Assembly: GCF_002382885.1 (NCBI RefSeq) | Contig: NZ_NWVL01000049.1 | Location: 1 to 61,936 of the forward strand | From: Streptomyces sp. WZ.A104 | GTDB lineage: Bacteria > Actinomycetota > Actinomycetes > Streptomycetales > Streptomycetaceae | Direction: 5' to 3' | DNA length: 61,936 nucleotides | Shown here: positions 16,257 to 26,200 of the stretch, one piece after another | Numbering within the stretch: the stretch's first letter is position 1 | Layout: each line of letters starts with the position of its first letter | Notes under the pieces: model-generated | Database searches by the model: none | The model's input: the letters and a program-made list of their open reading frames with translations, nothing else | Told to the model about the DNA's origin: nothing | Program-made: the position numbers and the translations under genes

Positions 16257-16310
16257 TTGTCCACAGATTCACCAAATGGCCTGTGGATAACCCGAGTTGG
16301 CTGTGGATCA
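16257..16310. promoter_or_regulatory. DnaA-box cluster (three boxes in 54 bp)
   Basis: TTGTCCACA at 16257-16265 (+), TTATCCACA on the minus strand at 16282-16290 (both perfect) and TGATCCACA on the minus strand at 16302-16310 (one mismatch). They start 13 bases after the MerR gene, upstream of the RNA phosphotransferase gene. Confidence 0.6.
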
Positions 16311-16317
16311 AACCTGG

Positions 16318-16373
16318 ACCGGAAGAAAGGCGGAAAGAGCGGAAAAGAAACGGGAGGAGGGGGGGCGAAATCC
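16318..16373 (+). other. Purine-rich tract
   Basis: About 55 bases that are almost only A and G on the plus strand, ending in a run of seven G. The tract lies between the DnaA boxes and the KptA gene. Such asymmetric tracts can form unusual DNA structures; no direct evidence of function. Confidence 0.5.
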
Positions 16374-16411
16374 GGATGCGGCGGCGGGAGCGCCCCGGGC
16401 ACTCTGACGGG

Positions 16412-16954
16412 ATGGACGAACGACGCACCGTCAAGGTGTCCAAGTACCTCTCGAAGCATCTGCGCCACCAGCCGGACCGCATCGGCATCACCCTCGACGA
16501 GCACGGCTGGGTGGCCGTCGACGAGCTGCTGCACGCTGCGGCGGCGCACGGCTTCGCCATCACCCGCGCCGAGCTCGACCACGCCGTCGCCGTCAACGAC
16601 AAACGCCGCTTCACCGTCGAGGGCGACCGCATTCGCGCCAACCAGGGCCACACCGTCGCCGTCGACCTGGACCTGCCGCCCGCCGAGCCGCCCTCGTACC
16701 TCTACCACGGCACGGTCGCCCGGGTGCTGGACGCGATCCGGGCCGAGGGGCTGCGCCCCATGAACCGCCACCACGTCCACCTGTCGCCCGACCGCGAGAC
16801 GGCCACCCGGGTCGGCGCCCGCCGGGGCCGCCCGCTCGTCCTCACCGTGGACGCGGTCGCCATGCACCGTGCCGGGCACATCTTCCGGGTCAGCGCCAAC
16901 GGGGTCTGGCTCGCCGAGTCCGTGCCCCCGCGGTTCCTGCGCCTGCCCGGCTGA
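16412..16954 (+). CDS. kptA: RNA 2'-phosphotransferase (Tpt1/KptA family)
   Basis: 180 aa. The family transfers an internal RNA 2'-phosphate to NAD, giving ADP-ribose 1'',2''-cyclic phosphate. In yeast this is the last step of tRNA splicing; the bacterial role is open. Conserved elements seen: KYLSKHLRHQPDRIG (N-terminal lobe), LYHGT, and HHVHLSPDRETA with the conserved His and Arg. The ATG at 16412 gives MDERRTVKVSKYLS, the expected N-terminus. It is preceded by a G-rich tract and is probably transcribed alone. Confidence 0.93.
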   Translation: MDERRTVKVSKYLSKHLRHQPDRIGITLDEHGWVAVDELLHAAAAHGFAITRAELDHAVAVNDKRRFTVEGDRIRANQGHTVAVDLDLPPAEPPSYLYHGTVARVLDAIRAEGLRPMNRHHVHLSPDRETATRVGARRGRPLVLTVDAVAMHRAGHIFRVSANGVWLAESVPPRFLRLPG

Positions 16955-16972
16955 GGGGGCACTTCTCAGGAC

Positions 16973-17866
16973 TCAGGCCAGCTGCGCGGGCGCCTCGGTC
17001 ACGATGCGTTCGAACACCGCCGGGTCGGTGGCGAAGTCCGAGTCCGGGATCGGGGCGTGCAGGACGATCTCGGTGAACCCGAGCTCCGCATGGAGCCCCG
17101 CGAAATCGACGAACGCGTCCACGGACTCCAGCGGGGCGTTCCGATCGGGCGTGAAGCCGGTGAGCAGGATCCGGTCCGGCTCGGAGGCGTCCCGGCCGAT
17201 CTCCGCGCAGGCCGCTGCGAACTTCTCGCCCTGCGCCCGCAGGGCCGCCCGTGACTGTTCCGGGGTGCCGTTCTCGTACAGCTTGGGGTCGCCGGTGGTG
17301 ACCCAGGCCTGCCCGTGGCGGGCGGCGAGCTTCAGTCCGCGAGGCCCGGTCGCGGCCACCGCGAAGGGGAGCCGGGGCCGCTGGACGCAGCCCGGGATGT
17401 TCCGGGCCTCCTCCGCGGCGTAGTGCGCTCCGCGCTGGGTCACCGCGTCCTCGGTGAGCAGGCGGTCCAACAGCGGGACGAACTCGGCGAAGCGGTCGGC
17501 CCGTTCGCGCGGCGTCCAGGCGTCCTGTCCCAGGGTGGTGGCGTCGAAGCCGTTGCCCCCGGCGCCGATACCCAGGGTGATCCGGCCACCCGAGATGTCG
17601 TCCAGGGAGATCAGCTCCTTGGCCAGCGTCACGGGGTGGCGGAAGTTGGGCGAGGTCACGAGAGTGCCCAGCCGCAGCCGCTGCGTGGCTGTCGCGGCGG
17701 CGGTGAGCGTGGGGATGGCCCCGAACCACGGACCGTCCCGGAAGGACCGCCAGGACAGGTGGTCGTAGGTGTAGGCGGTGTGGAACCCGAGGTCCTCGGC
17801 CCGCTGCCAGATCTTCTGTCCTTCGGCCCACCTGTGGATGGGGAGGATCACCGTGCTCAGACGCAT
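16973..17866 (-). CDS. LLM-class F420-dependent (or flavin-dependent) oxidoreductase
   Basis: 297 aa TIM-barrel protein of the luciferase-like monooxygenase class. Typical pieces: YTYDHLSWRSF, LGTLVTSPNFRHPVTLAKEL, DDISGGRITLGIGAGGN and, later, FAVAATGPRGLKLAARHGQAWV. The GIGAGG glycine turn and the overall length suit F420-dependent members, common in actinobacteria, but FMN use cannot be excluded. ATG 17866 is preferred (MRLSTVILPIHRW). It converges with kptA and diverges from the gene at 17990. Confidence 0.9.
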   Translation of the reverse strand: MRLSTVILPIHRWAEGQKIWQRAEDLGFHTAYTYDHLSWRSFRDGPWFGAIPTLTAAATATQRLRLGTLVTSPNFRHPVTLAKELISLDDISGGRITLGIGAGGNGFDATTLGQDAWTPRERADRFAEFVPLLDRLLTEDAVTQRGAHYAAEEARNIPGCVQRPRLPFAVAATGPRGLKLAARHGQAWVTTGDPKLYENGTPEQSRAALRAQGEKFAAACAEIGRDASEPDRILLTGFTPDRNAPLESVDAFVDFAGLHAELGFTEIVLHAPIPDSDFATDPAVFERIVTEAPAQLA

Positions 17867-17989
17867 GACCCCGACGATACGCGGGCTTCCCATCCGCCAC
17901 GGGTACACCACCGGAACGGTTCCCGAGGGGGAGTCGTACCATCGGTGGGTTTGTTCGAACAGCGGAGTCCGTTCGCGAGGGGGAAGTTC

Positions 17990-19126
17990 ATGACCGGCGA
18001 CAGCAGCCGGACGCGGACCGACAGCTACCACCAGGCCGGCAGCGACCGGGCCGACAGCCCCGAGCAGGCTGACAGACGGGGCAGGATGTCGGTCTGGGCG
18101 GTGGTCGCCATCGTGCTCGCGACCGGTGCCGGGCTGTGGGCCGCGGACGGCCGACCGTTCCGTGCCCGCCACTGCTGGGGGGCGTGGTACGAGAACAGCG
18201 GCCCGCTCTTCCTGAGCAAGGACGCGATCGCCGGGCCGGAGTCCCGGCGGCAGAGCACACAGTCGAAGCCTCCGTCGGACGGTGCGACGGAACAGGCGAC
18301 CTGCGACGTGACCGTCACTTCGCCCCTCAAACTGCACGGAGGAACGGTCGAGGTCAAGGAGCGCGTCTCGCTGGCGATCGGCCGCGTTCCGGCTGAGGCC
18401 GGGGCCCGCCGTGCGTGGATGGCCCCTTATCTCGACGGTTCCGCCTCGCCGTTGCCCGACGGCCTGGAGGGTGTCGTGGCGCGGGACAGGGCGCTGCTGG
18501 TCCTCCCCGAGGCGTGTGACGTCGACGGAAGGCCCTCGGCTGTGACGATCCTCAGCGCGATGTGGAAGCAGGACGCGGGCGAGGAGTCGGCCGATCCCTT
18601 TCCGATCGGCTCGCCCCACCAGGTCACCGAGCTCTTGCTGACGGCCGCCGACGTGGGCATGGAAGAAGCGGACTGCGCGCCGGACGAGCCGTTGCGCGCA
18701 GAATCGCCGCTCGTGGTGGTGGACGGACCCTCGGAGTTCGCCGACGAGCACTTCGACATCTGCCGTGTCTCCGGGATGCGCTTCTCCTTCGCCCGCGACC
18801 AACTCGCCTACTGGCAGGTGGGTGCGGTCACGGGGAGGCTCCAGACGTGTTCCGTGACGACCGGGCCGAGGAACAGCCCGCAGGCGCCGACGGCCCAGTA
18901 CGCGATGGTCTCGTCCCCACGGATGGCTGCCCTGTTCGACGGGCTGCCCGAGGGAGTGGACAAGGGGCTGCGACGGACCAAGTGCAAGGACAGACCCACG
19001 GTGTTCTACGGCAACGCCGACGAGGCGCCCGGCGGCGCAGCGGTGCCGGACGCCGCAACGGTGTTCACGCACTTCATGAAGGCCGCGGCCGGACGCAGCG
19101 GATGCCCCGACGCGGCTGGGCCGTGA
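17990..19126 (+). CDS. Membrane-anchored protein of unknown function (paralog 1)
   Basis: 378 aa. A short charged cytoplasmic part is followed by one membrane segment (about residues 33-50, MSVWAVVAIVLATGAGLWA) and a large domain expected outside the cell. This begins with CWGAWYENSGPLFLS and holds about eight Cys, probably disulfide-paired. The next gene has the same plan, including a PCWDSL motif directly after the membrane segment and GCxxDAA/IGCGPE-like Cys near the C-terminus. I do not recognise a family. A GAGGGGGAAG ribosome binding site precedes ATG 17990. Confidence 0.8.
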   Translation: MTGDSSRTRTDSYHQAGSDRADSPEQADRRGRMSVWAVVAIVLATGAGLWAADGRPFRARHCWGAWYENSGPLFLSKDAIAGPESRRQSTQSKPPSDGATEQATCDVTVTSPLKLHGGTVEVKERVSLAIGRVPAEAGARRAWMAPYLDGSASPLPDGLEGVVARDRALLVLPEACDVDGRPSAVTILSAMWKQDAGEESADPFPIGSPHQVTELLLTAADVGMEEADCAPDEPLRAESPLVVVDGPSEFADEHFDICRVSGMRFSFARDQLAYWQVGAVTGRLQTCSVTTGPRNSPQAPTAQYAMVSSPRMAALFDGLPEGVDKGLRRTKCKDRPTVFYGNADEAPGGAAVPDAATVFTHFMKAAAGRSGCPDAAGP

Positions 19127-19249
19127 CGAGCGGCCGGCTGCGGCCGCTCGCGGCCGCGGACACGACGCCGCACGGGGAACACCGTGCAGAGGTGGGCACG
19201 CGCATGGAATACGGGAACAGACGAAACGCGGGAACAGGGGAAACGTGTG

Positions 19250-20392
19250 ATGGCCGGTAGCCACGAGAACGAGGACGTCAGCACCCCGCCGCGGCGCTCC
19301 CCGCTGGGCAGACTCCTGCGCAACCGCACAGCCCGCACCGCCACCGTCGCCGGCCTGATCGGCGCGCTGCTCGGCGCCGGCGGCGTGGCCTGGCAGACGG
19401 ACACGCTGCCGCTCGTCGGGCCCCGGCCGTGCTGGGACTCCCTCGACGACTCGGCCATGACGGCGCTCTTCGCCGACCGCAGGACCGAGGTCGAGGAACA
19501 GGAACTGCGGCCCGACCCGCACGGCGACAGGCTCATGTACGGGAACTGCCGGATCACGAGCTACCGCACGGACCACGGCGAGGAGAGAGCCGCCCGGCAG
19601 GTGACCGTGCACGTCCGCAGGCTGGACTCGCTCTTGGGCACCGACAGTCGCAAGTGGCCCGCGGAATTCCTCGCCGCGAACATGGCGCCGCTGGGGGACG
19701 GCCTGCCCGGCATGGCATCGGGCCTGCGCGCCTGGATAGCCCTGCCGCAGAGCTGCACCGGAGGCGGGGACAGCGGCCCGGCCGTGATCGACGCGGGACG
19801 GGGTCAGGCGGGCCTGGACCTCGACTCGGCGTACGACCCGGCCGAGCGGGCCGCGCTCGCCCGCATGGTGGTGGCGGTGGCCAACGGCGTCATGCGTGAC
19901 TTCGACTGCGACGGCTCATACCCAGCTCCAGGGGAGCTGGCCGATCCCGTCGACTGGGCCGACGCCGACCCCCAGGCGTTCTGCGGGATCGAGGGGTTCG
20001 TCCTGCCCGCCCATCGCAAGCTGCTGACCACCACGCGCACGGTGGCCGGTGACGGCGGCCCCGCCCGGGTCTGCGAGGCCTCCTACGACCGTGGCCGGCC
20101 GTCCGTACGGTTCACGACCGTGGTCGAACCACTCACCGTGAACATCTTCTCGACGGACCTGCTCCACGGCGGCCCGCGGATCAAGGGCACCAAGGGGTAC
20201 GGGACAACCAACGCCACCCGTGCCGTCTACCAGGCCGAATGCCAGAGCGGGCGCGCGGTGTTCATGGTGGAGCAACTGAAGAACATGGACCCCGCCACCT
20301 CCTTCACACGTGACCTCCTGCCCGTCTACGTCGCCGCCGAGGCCCAGCGCATCGGCTGCGGGCCCGAAAAGGTCACCATGCCGAATGGGTGA
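19250..20392 (+). CDS. Membrane-anchored protein of unknown function (paralog 2)
   Basis: 380 aa. Cytoplasmic N-terminus rich in Arg and Pro, a membrane segment (TATVAGLIGALLGAGGVAW), then PCWDSLDDSAMTALFADR, which resembles CWGAWYENSGPLFLSKD of the upstream gene. The rest contains several Cys (NCRI, SCTGG, DCDGS, FCGI, VCEAS, ECQSG, GCGPE), suggesting an extracellular disulfide-rich domain. The GTGATG overlap gives GTG 19247 or ATG 19250 as start; a GGGGAAA sequence precedes it. The two genes probably arose by duplication and are co-transcribed. Confidence 0.8.
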   Translation: MAGSHENEDVSTPPRRSPLGRLLRNRTARTATVAGLIGALLGAGGVAWQTDTLPLVGPRPCWDSLDDSAMTALFADRRTEVEEQELRPDPHGDRLMYGNCRITSYRTDHGEERAARQVTVHVRRLDSLLGTDSRKWPAEFLAANMAPLGDGLPGMASGLRAWIALPQSCTGGGDSGPAVIDAGRGQAGLDLDSAYDPAERAALARMVVAVANGVMRDFDCDGSYPAPGELADPVDWADADPQAFCGIEGFVLPAHRKLLTTTRTVAGDGGPARVCEASYDRGRPSVRFTTVVEPLTVNIFSTDLLHGGPRIKGTKGYGTTNATRAVYQAECQSGRAVFMVEQLKNMDPATSFTRDLLPVYVAAEAQRIGCGPEKVTMPNG

Positions 20393-20514
20393 CCCCCGCC
20401 TCTCCCGATAACCTCTGACATATGCCGGAGGAACGTTCCGCAGATCAGAGGCGCACTCACTCAAATGTGCGCCCCTGCGCACGCCCGTGCACTTCCGTGG
20501 GCGAGAATGACCCG

Positions 20515-21372
20515 GTGACCTCAGTGACCGATGCGCCCCTTCCCGCCGTGACCCGGCTGATCGCCACCGACCTCGACGGCACCCTGCTGCGCGACGACAA
20601 GACGCTCTCCGCGCGCACGGTCGCGGCCCTCGCCGCAGCCGAGGAGGCCGGGATCGAGGTCTTCTTCGTCACTGGCCGGCCGGCCCGCTGGATGGATGTC
20701 GTCCGGGACCACGTCCACAGCCACGGCACGGCGATCTGCGCCAACGGCGCCGTGGTCACCGATCTGCGGACGGACGGCGATCTCCTCTCCGTACGGCCGC
20801 TGGAGCGCGACGCCGCCCGCCATGTCGTCCACGCCCTGCGCGCGGCGGCCCCCGGCACCTCCTTCGCCGTCGAACTGACCACCGGCATCAACTACGAACC
20901 GGCCTACCCGCCCTTCCACCTGGACCCGGGCGCCGCCGTGGCCGTCGCCGAGAAGCTGCTCCACGAGGACACCCCGGACTCCGGCGCGCCCGTGATCAAG
21001 CTGCTCGCCCACCACACCGAGCTGGCCCCCGACGCGTTCCTCTCCCTGGCCCGCACGGCCGCCGGGGCGAGGGCCTCCTTCACCCGGTCCAGCCCCTCCG
21101 CACTCCTGGAGGTCAGCGGCCTCGGGGTCTCCAAGGCCACCACACTCGCCGCCTGTTGTGCCGAGCGGGGCATCTCGCCCGCCGAGGTGGTCGCCTTCGG
21201 GGACATGCCCAACGACATCGAGATGCTCAGCTGGGCCGGTGCCTCCTACGCGATGGGCAACGCCCACCCGGACGCGCTGGCCGCCGCCTCGGGCCGGACC
21301 GCGACCAACGAGGAGGACGGCGTGGCGGTCGTCATCGAGCGGATCCTCGCCGCCCGCGCGCAAGGCCGCTGA
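20515..21372 (+). CDS. HAD-superfamily sugar-phosphatase-like hydrolase (Cof type)
   Basis: 285 aa. Motif I is IATDLDGTLLRDDKTLS, motif II FVTGRP, motif III GVSKATTL and motif IV FGDMPNDIEML. It closely parallels the serS-linked gene at 4259 and is its paralog. The likely start is GTG 20515 (VTSVTDAPLPAVTRL), with GAGAAT centred about 10 bases upstream as a possible leaderless -10 element. An in-frame ATG at 20422 would add 31 residues without family resemblance. Substrate unknown. Confidence 0.88.
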   Translation: MTSVTDAPLPAVTRLIATDLDGTLLRDDKTLSARTVAALAAAEEAGIEVFFVTGRPARWMDVVRDHVHSHGTAICANGAVVTDLRTDGDLLSVRPLERDAARHVVHALRAAAPGTSFAVELTTGINYEPAYPPFHLDPGAAVAVAEKLLHEDTPDSGAPVIKLLAHHTELAPDAFLSLARTAAGARASFTRSSPSALLEVSGLGVSKATTLAACCAERGISPAEVVAFGDMPNDIEMLSWAGASYAMGNAHPDALAAASGRTATNEEDGVAVVIERILAARAQGR

Positions 21373-21429
21373 CGTCCCGGAGGTTCGCTGAATCCTTTCG
21401 GCAGGCCGAGGGCCCGCCCGGACAGCGGC

Positions 21430-23136
21430 TCACAGCGGCGCCTCCCACACCACCGTCGTACCGCCGCCGTCCTCCCCGATCCCCGGGGCGATCCGGCTCG
21501 CCCCTCCCAGGGAGTCGGCGCGGCGGGCCAGGTTCCGCAGTCCGCTGCGGCGGCCGCCCTCCGGGATGCCCACCCCGTCGTCGGCGACCGAGAGGCGTAC
21601 CGCGCTCCGCCCGTCCGGCAGGGTCACCGTCGCGTCGACGACCACGTCGATCAGCGAAGCCTGTGCGTGCCGGAACGCGTTGGAGAGGGCCTCGCGCAGC
21701 GCCGCCACAAGGTTCTTGCCGGTCAGCTCGCCGACGACGGAGTCCACCGGGCCCAGGAAGCGGTGCGAGGGTTTGAAGCCGAGCGGTACGGCCGCCATGT
21801 TGATCTCCCGCAGCACCCGGGTGCGCAGCCCCGCGGGGGCCTCGGCCGGTTCCTGCTGGAGCGCGAAGATGGCCGTACGGATCTCCTGAATGGTCACGTC
21901 CAGTTCGTCGACCGCCCGGCCGACGCCGGTCCGCACCTCGGGCACCACCGATCCGCGCTGGGCGCTCTCCAGCATCATCCCGGTGGCGAACAGCCGTTGG
22001 ATGACCAGGTCGTGGAGGTCACGGGCGATCCGGTCGCGGTCCTCGTACACCGCGAGCCGCTCCCGGTCCCGCTGGGCCTCGGCCATCATCAGCGCGAGCG
22101 CGGCCTGGGAGGCGAACTGGGTTGCGAGCGTCCGCTCGGTGTCCGTGAACGGGCGCCCGCCCCGGGCGCGGGGGGTCGCCAGCGCTCCGAGGACCCGGCC
22201 GCCACTGTGCAGCGGCAGCAGCATGCTGGGGCCGAACCGGTCGGCCAGTCTGGTGATCATCCGGCTGTCGGTGGCCGAGTCGTCGATGAACACCGCCTCA
22301 CCGGCGAGCAGTTTCGCCACCACCGGGCTCCGGGGCGGGATGATCACACCGAGCGAGGACGAGGGGTTGTCGGAGGAGACGGCGACGATCTCCAGACCGC
22401 CTTCCTCGGCGGGCAGCAGCACGATCCCGGCGGCGGAGTCGGCGAGCCTGCGGGCCTGTTCGGCGACGACGGACAGCGCGTCGTCGGCGTCGCCGCCCGA
22501 CAGGAGCGCCGTGGTCACCGCGACCGACCCGTCGATCCAGCGCTCCCGCTGCCGCGCCGCCTCGTACAGCCGGGCGTTGCCGATGGCGATCCCGGCCTCC
22601 GTCGCGAGCACCCGCACCATGTGCAGGTCGTAGTCGCTGAACTCGGCGCCGCCCTCCTTCTCCGTCAGGTAGAGGTTGCCGAAGATCTCCCCCTGAACCC
22701 GGATCGGCACCCCGAGGAACGTCCGCATCCGGGGGTGGCCCGCCGGGAACCCCGCGGAGCGCGGATCGCTGGTCAGATCCGCCAGCCGTACGGGAGCGGG
22801 GTCGTGGATCAGCGCGCCGAGCAGGCCGCGGTGGCCGTCGGGCCGACGGCCGATCGCGTCGGCGACCTCCTGCGGAACGCCGTACGTGACGAAGTCCGAG
22901 AGCCCTTCGCCCGCCTCGTCGACGACGCCGATCGCGGCGTACCGGGCGTGCGCGAGCTCGGCGGCGGTCTCGCAGATCCGGTCCAGGGTGGAGTGGAGTT
23001 CCAGTCCCGTGCCGACGGAGCGCATCGCCTCCAGGAGCTGCGGCACCCGCGCGGTGAGCTCGGTGGACAGGCCCTGGAGGCTGCGGGTGGCCCGGGTGGC
23101 TGCGTCGAGTGAGTCCTTCGGGTCAGGCTCTGCCAT
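21430..23136 (-). CDS. DevS/DosS-like GAF-domain sensor histidine kinase
   Basis: 568 aa, soluble. Two GAF domains (about residues 50-200 and 215-365) precede a HisKA_3 dimerisation domain with DRIARDLHDLVIQRLFATG (phospho-His in the H-box) and a HATPase_c domain (EALSNAFRHAQ, DDGVGIPEGG). The first GAF has GHPRMRTFLGVPIRVQGEIFGNLYLTEKEGG, very like mycobacterial DosS/DosT, where a nearby His ligates heme and the protein senses O2, NO, CO or redox state. It lies 86 bp after cydCD in the same direction. No response regulator gene is adjacent, so its partner is elsewhere. Confidence 0.9.
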   Translation of the reverse strand: MAEPDPKDSLDAATRATRSLQGLSTELTARVPQLLEAMRSVGTGLELHSTLDRICETAAELAHARYAAIGVVDEAGEGLSDFVTYGVPQEVADAIGRRPDGHRGLLGALIHDPAPVRLADLTSDPRSAGFPAGHPRMRTFLGVPIRVQGEIFGNLYLTEKEGGAEFSDYDLHMVRVLATEAGIAIGNARLYEAARQRERWIDGSVAVTTALLSGGDADDALSVVAEQARRLADSAAGIVLLPAEEGGLEIVAVSSDNPSSSLGVIIPPRSPVVAKLLAGEAVFIDDSATDSRMITRLADRFGPSMLLPLHSGGRVLGALATPRARGGRPFTDTERTLATQFASQAALALMMAEAQRDRERLAVYEDRDRIARDLHDLVIQRLFATGMMLESAQRGSVVPEVRTGVGRAVDELDVTIQEIRTAIFALQQEPAEAPAGLRTRVLREINMAAVPLGFKPSHRFLGPVDSVVGELTGKNLVAALREALSNAFRHAQASLIDVVVDATVTLPDGRSAVRLSVADDGVGIPEGGRRSGLRNLARRADSLGGASRIAPGIGEDGGGTTVVWEAPL

Positions 23137-23222
23137 GACCTGAGCCTAGTTAGTACGGTTTGATGAGGAAAGTCGGGAATGGCCGTACCGGCGGCACCAG
23201 CAGCGGCCCGGGACTGCGGAAG

Positions 23223-26200
23223 TCAGCGGCCCGCCCCCGCCATCCCCACCGCCTCCCGTTCACGCTCCAGCAGGTCCCGCAGCGGACCCTCCTCGGCGGC
23301 GAGTTCGGCGTACGGTCCTCGCTGCACCACCCGGCCCGCGTCCAGCACCAGCACCTCGTCGACCGCGTCGAGGCCGGTCAGCCGGTGGGTGATCAGCACC
23401 GTCGCACATCCCCGGGTCGCGGCCAGCAGGTCGGCGGTCAGGGCGTCGGCGGTCGGCAGGTCGAGGTGCTCGGCCGGTTCGTCCAGGACGAGCACGGGGA
23501 AGCCCGCGAGCAGCGCGCGGGCCAGGGCGAGGCGCTGTCGCTGTCCGCCGGAGAGCCGCGCGCCGTGCTCGCCCACCGGGGTGTCGAGCCCCTCGGGCAG
23601 GGCCAGCACCCAGTCCAGCAGCCGGGCCCGGGAGAGCGCTTCGCGCAGTTCGGCGTCCCGCGCCCCGGGGCGGGCGAGGCGCAGGTTCTCCCGGATCGTG
23701 CTGTCGAAGACATGCGCGTCCTGGGCGCACAGCCCCACCGAGCGCCGGACCGTGTCCGGCTCCAGTGCGGCCGCCGCCACGCCGCCGAGCCGGTACGTCC
23801 CCGACGAGGCGTCCAGGAACCGCAGGAGGACCTGGGCGAGCGTCGTCTTGCCCGAGCCGGAGGGGCCCACGACCGCGATGCGCCGTCCGGGCGTCAGTGT
23901 CAGGTCGAGCGAGACCAGCGCGTCCTGCCCGGACCCCGGGTAGCGGGCGGTCAGCCCCCGTACCTCCAGCGGGAAGGGGGACTCGGGCCCCTCGGCCGGA
24001 GCCGTGGGCTCCTGTACGGGCACGGGGGCGTCCAGCACCTCGAACACCCGCTCCGCGCTCCGGGCGACTCGCTGGCGGTACTGCACGGCGAGCGGCAGCC
24101 CGGCGACGGCCTCGAAGGCGGCGAGCGGGGTCAGCACCACGACGGCGAGAGCGACCCCGGACAGCCGTCCGTCCCCCACGGCGGGGACGGCGACGATCCC
24201 GGCGGCCACCACGGTGAGCCCGCAGACCAGGGCGGAGAGGCCGCCGCCCAGTGCCGTGGCGGCGGCCGCCCGGGAGGCGATCCGGCTCAGGAGCGTGTCG
24301 GCTTCGCGCAGCCGCTCCTGCCGGGCGGGCAGAGCTCCTGCGACGGTCAGTTCGGCGGTACCCCCGAGGAGATCGGTGACCCGGGTGGCCAGCGCGGCGC
24401 GGGCGGGCGCGAGCTGACGCTCCGTACGGCGGGCGCAGGCCCCGCTGACCAGCGGCACGCCGACCCCGGCGACCAGCAGTCCCACCGCCAGGATCACGCC
24501 CGCCTCCGGGAGCAGCCAGCCGGTGAACCCGGCGGCCGCCGTCCCCACCACGAGGGCGGTCCCGACGGGCAGCAGCCAGCGCAGCCAGTAGTCCTGGAGC
24601 GCGTCCACATCGGCGACGAGCCGGGAGAGCAGGTCGCCCCGGCGGGTGGTGCGCAGACCGGCGGGGGCGATGCGTTCGAGGCCCCGGTAGACGGCGACGC
24701 GCAGCTCGGCGAGGAGCTTCAGGACGGCGTCGTGCGAGACGAGCCGCTCGGCGTAGCGGAACACCGCCCGGCCGATGCCGAAGGCACGGGTCGCGGTGAC
24801 CGCCATCATCAGATAGAGGACCGGGGGCTGTTCGGAGGCGCGGGAGATCAGCCAGCCGGAGACCGCCATGAGCCCCACGGCCGAACCGACCGCCAGGCTG
24901 CCCAGCAGCAGGGCCAGGGCCAGCTGTCCGCGCCGCGCCCCGGCGGACTCACGGACCCGGGCGAGCACCCGCCCGGTCCGGCTGCCGGCCGTCCGGAAGG
25001 GGTCGGGAGTCTCCGCGCGGCGGGCGTCCGGCAGCTCGCCCCCGGCCAGGGGCTGCGGTACGGCGGGGCCCGGGGCGGCGACGCCCGCGAGCGCCGTCGC
25101 GTACGGCTCCGTACCGCCCTCCGTGCGCGGCTCCAATGTCACCACCCGGTCGGCCACCGCCAGCAGCGCCGGGCGGTGTACGACGAGCAGCACGGTCCGC
25201 CCGGCCGCCAGCCTCCGTACGGCGTCGACGATGCCCGCCTCGCTCTCACCGTCCAGGCTCGCGGTCGGCTCGTCCAGCAGCAGGAGCGGCCGGTCGGCGA
25301 GGAACGCACGGGCCAGGGCGAGGCGCTGGCGCTGCCCGGCGGAGAGCCCCGCCCCGTCCTCGCCCAGTTCGGTCCGCATCCCGTCGGGCAGCGCGGCGAC
25401 GAAGTCGTACGCCCCGGCGTCCCGCAACGCCGTGAGGACCGCCTCGTCGTCGGCGCCGGGCCGGGCGAGGCGAACGTTCTCGGCGATCGTGCCCGCGAAG
25501 AGGTGGGGGCGCTGGGGAACCCAGGCGATCCGGCTCCGCCAGCGCTCCGGGTCCAGGTCCGCGAGATCCCGGCCCCCCACGCGTACGCGCCCCTCGTCGG
25601 GCCGGGCGAAGCCCAGGACCACATTCAGCAGGGTGGACTTGCCGACGCCGCTGGGGCCGACCAGGGCAACGGTCTCCCCCGGCTCGACGGTGAGCGATGC
25701 GGCGTCCAACGAGGGCGCGGCGCGGCCCTCGTGGCGCACGGTCACCTCCGCCAGCTCCAGCCGCAGCGTGGCCGGGACATCCCCGGTGCCCGGGGCAGGG
25801 GGCTCGGTCTCCAGAACCGTGAAGATCTCCTCGGCGGCCGAGAGCCCCTCGGCCGCCGCGTGGTACTGCGCCCCGACCTGGCGGATCGGCAGATACGCCT
25901 CCGGGGCCAGGATCAGGACCACCAGGCCGGTGTAGAGGTCGAGTTCGCCGTGGACGAGCCGCATACCGATGGTGACGGCGACAAGGGCCACCGACAGGGT
26001 CGCCAGCAGCTCCAGGGCGAAGGAGGAGAGGAAGGCGATCCGCAGGGTGCGCAGGGTGGCCCGACGGTAGTCGGAGGTGATCGCGCGGATCGACTCGGCC
26101 TGCGCCTTGGCCCGTCCGAAGACCTTCAGGGTCGGCAGCCCGGCGACGACATCCAGGAAATGCCCGGAGAGCCGGGACAGCAGCTGCCACTGACGGTCCA

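Noticed and set aside
17867..19612. N-terminal extension of the LLM oxidoreductase by several hundred residues
   Set aside because: The extension is antisense to the two membrane-anchored proteins and has no homology pattern; the family begins at ATG 17866.
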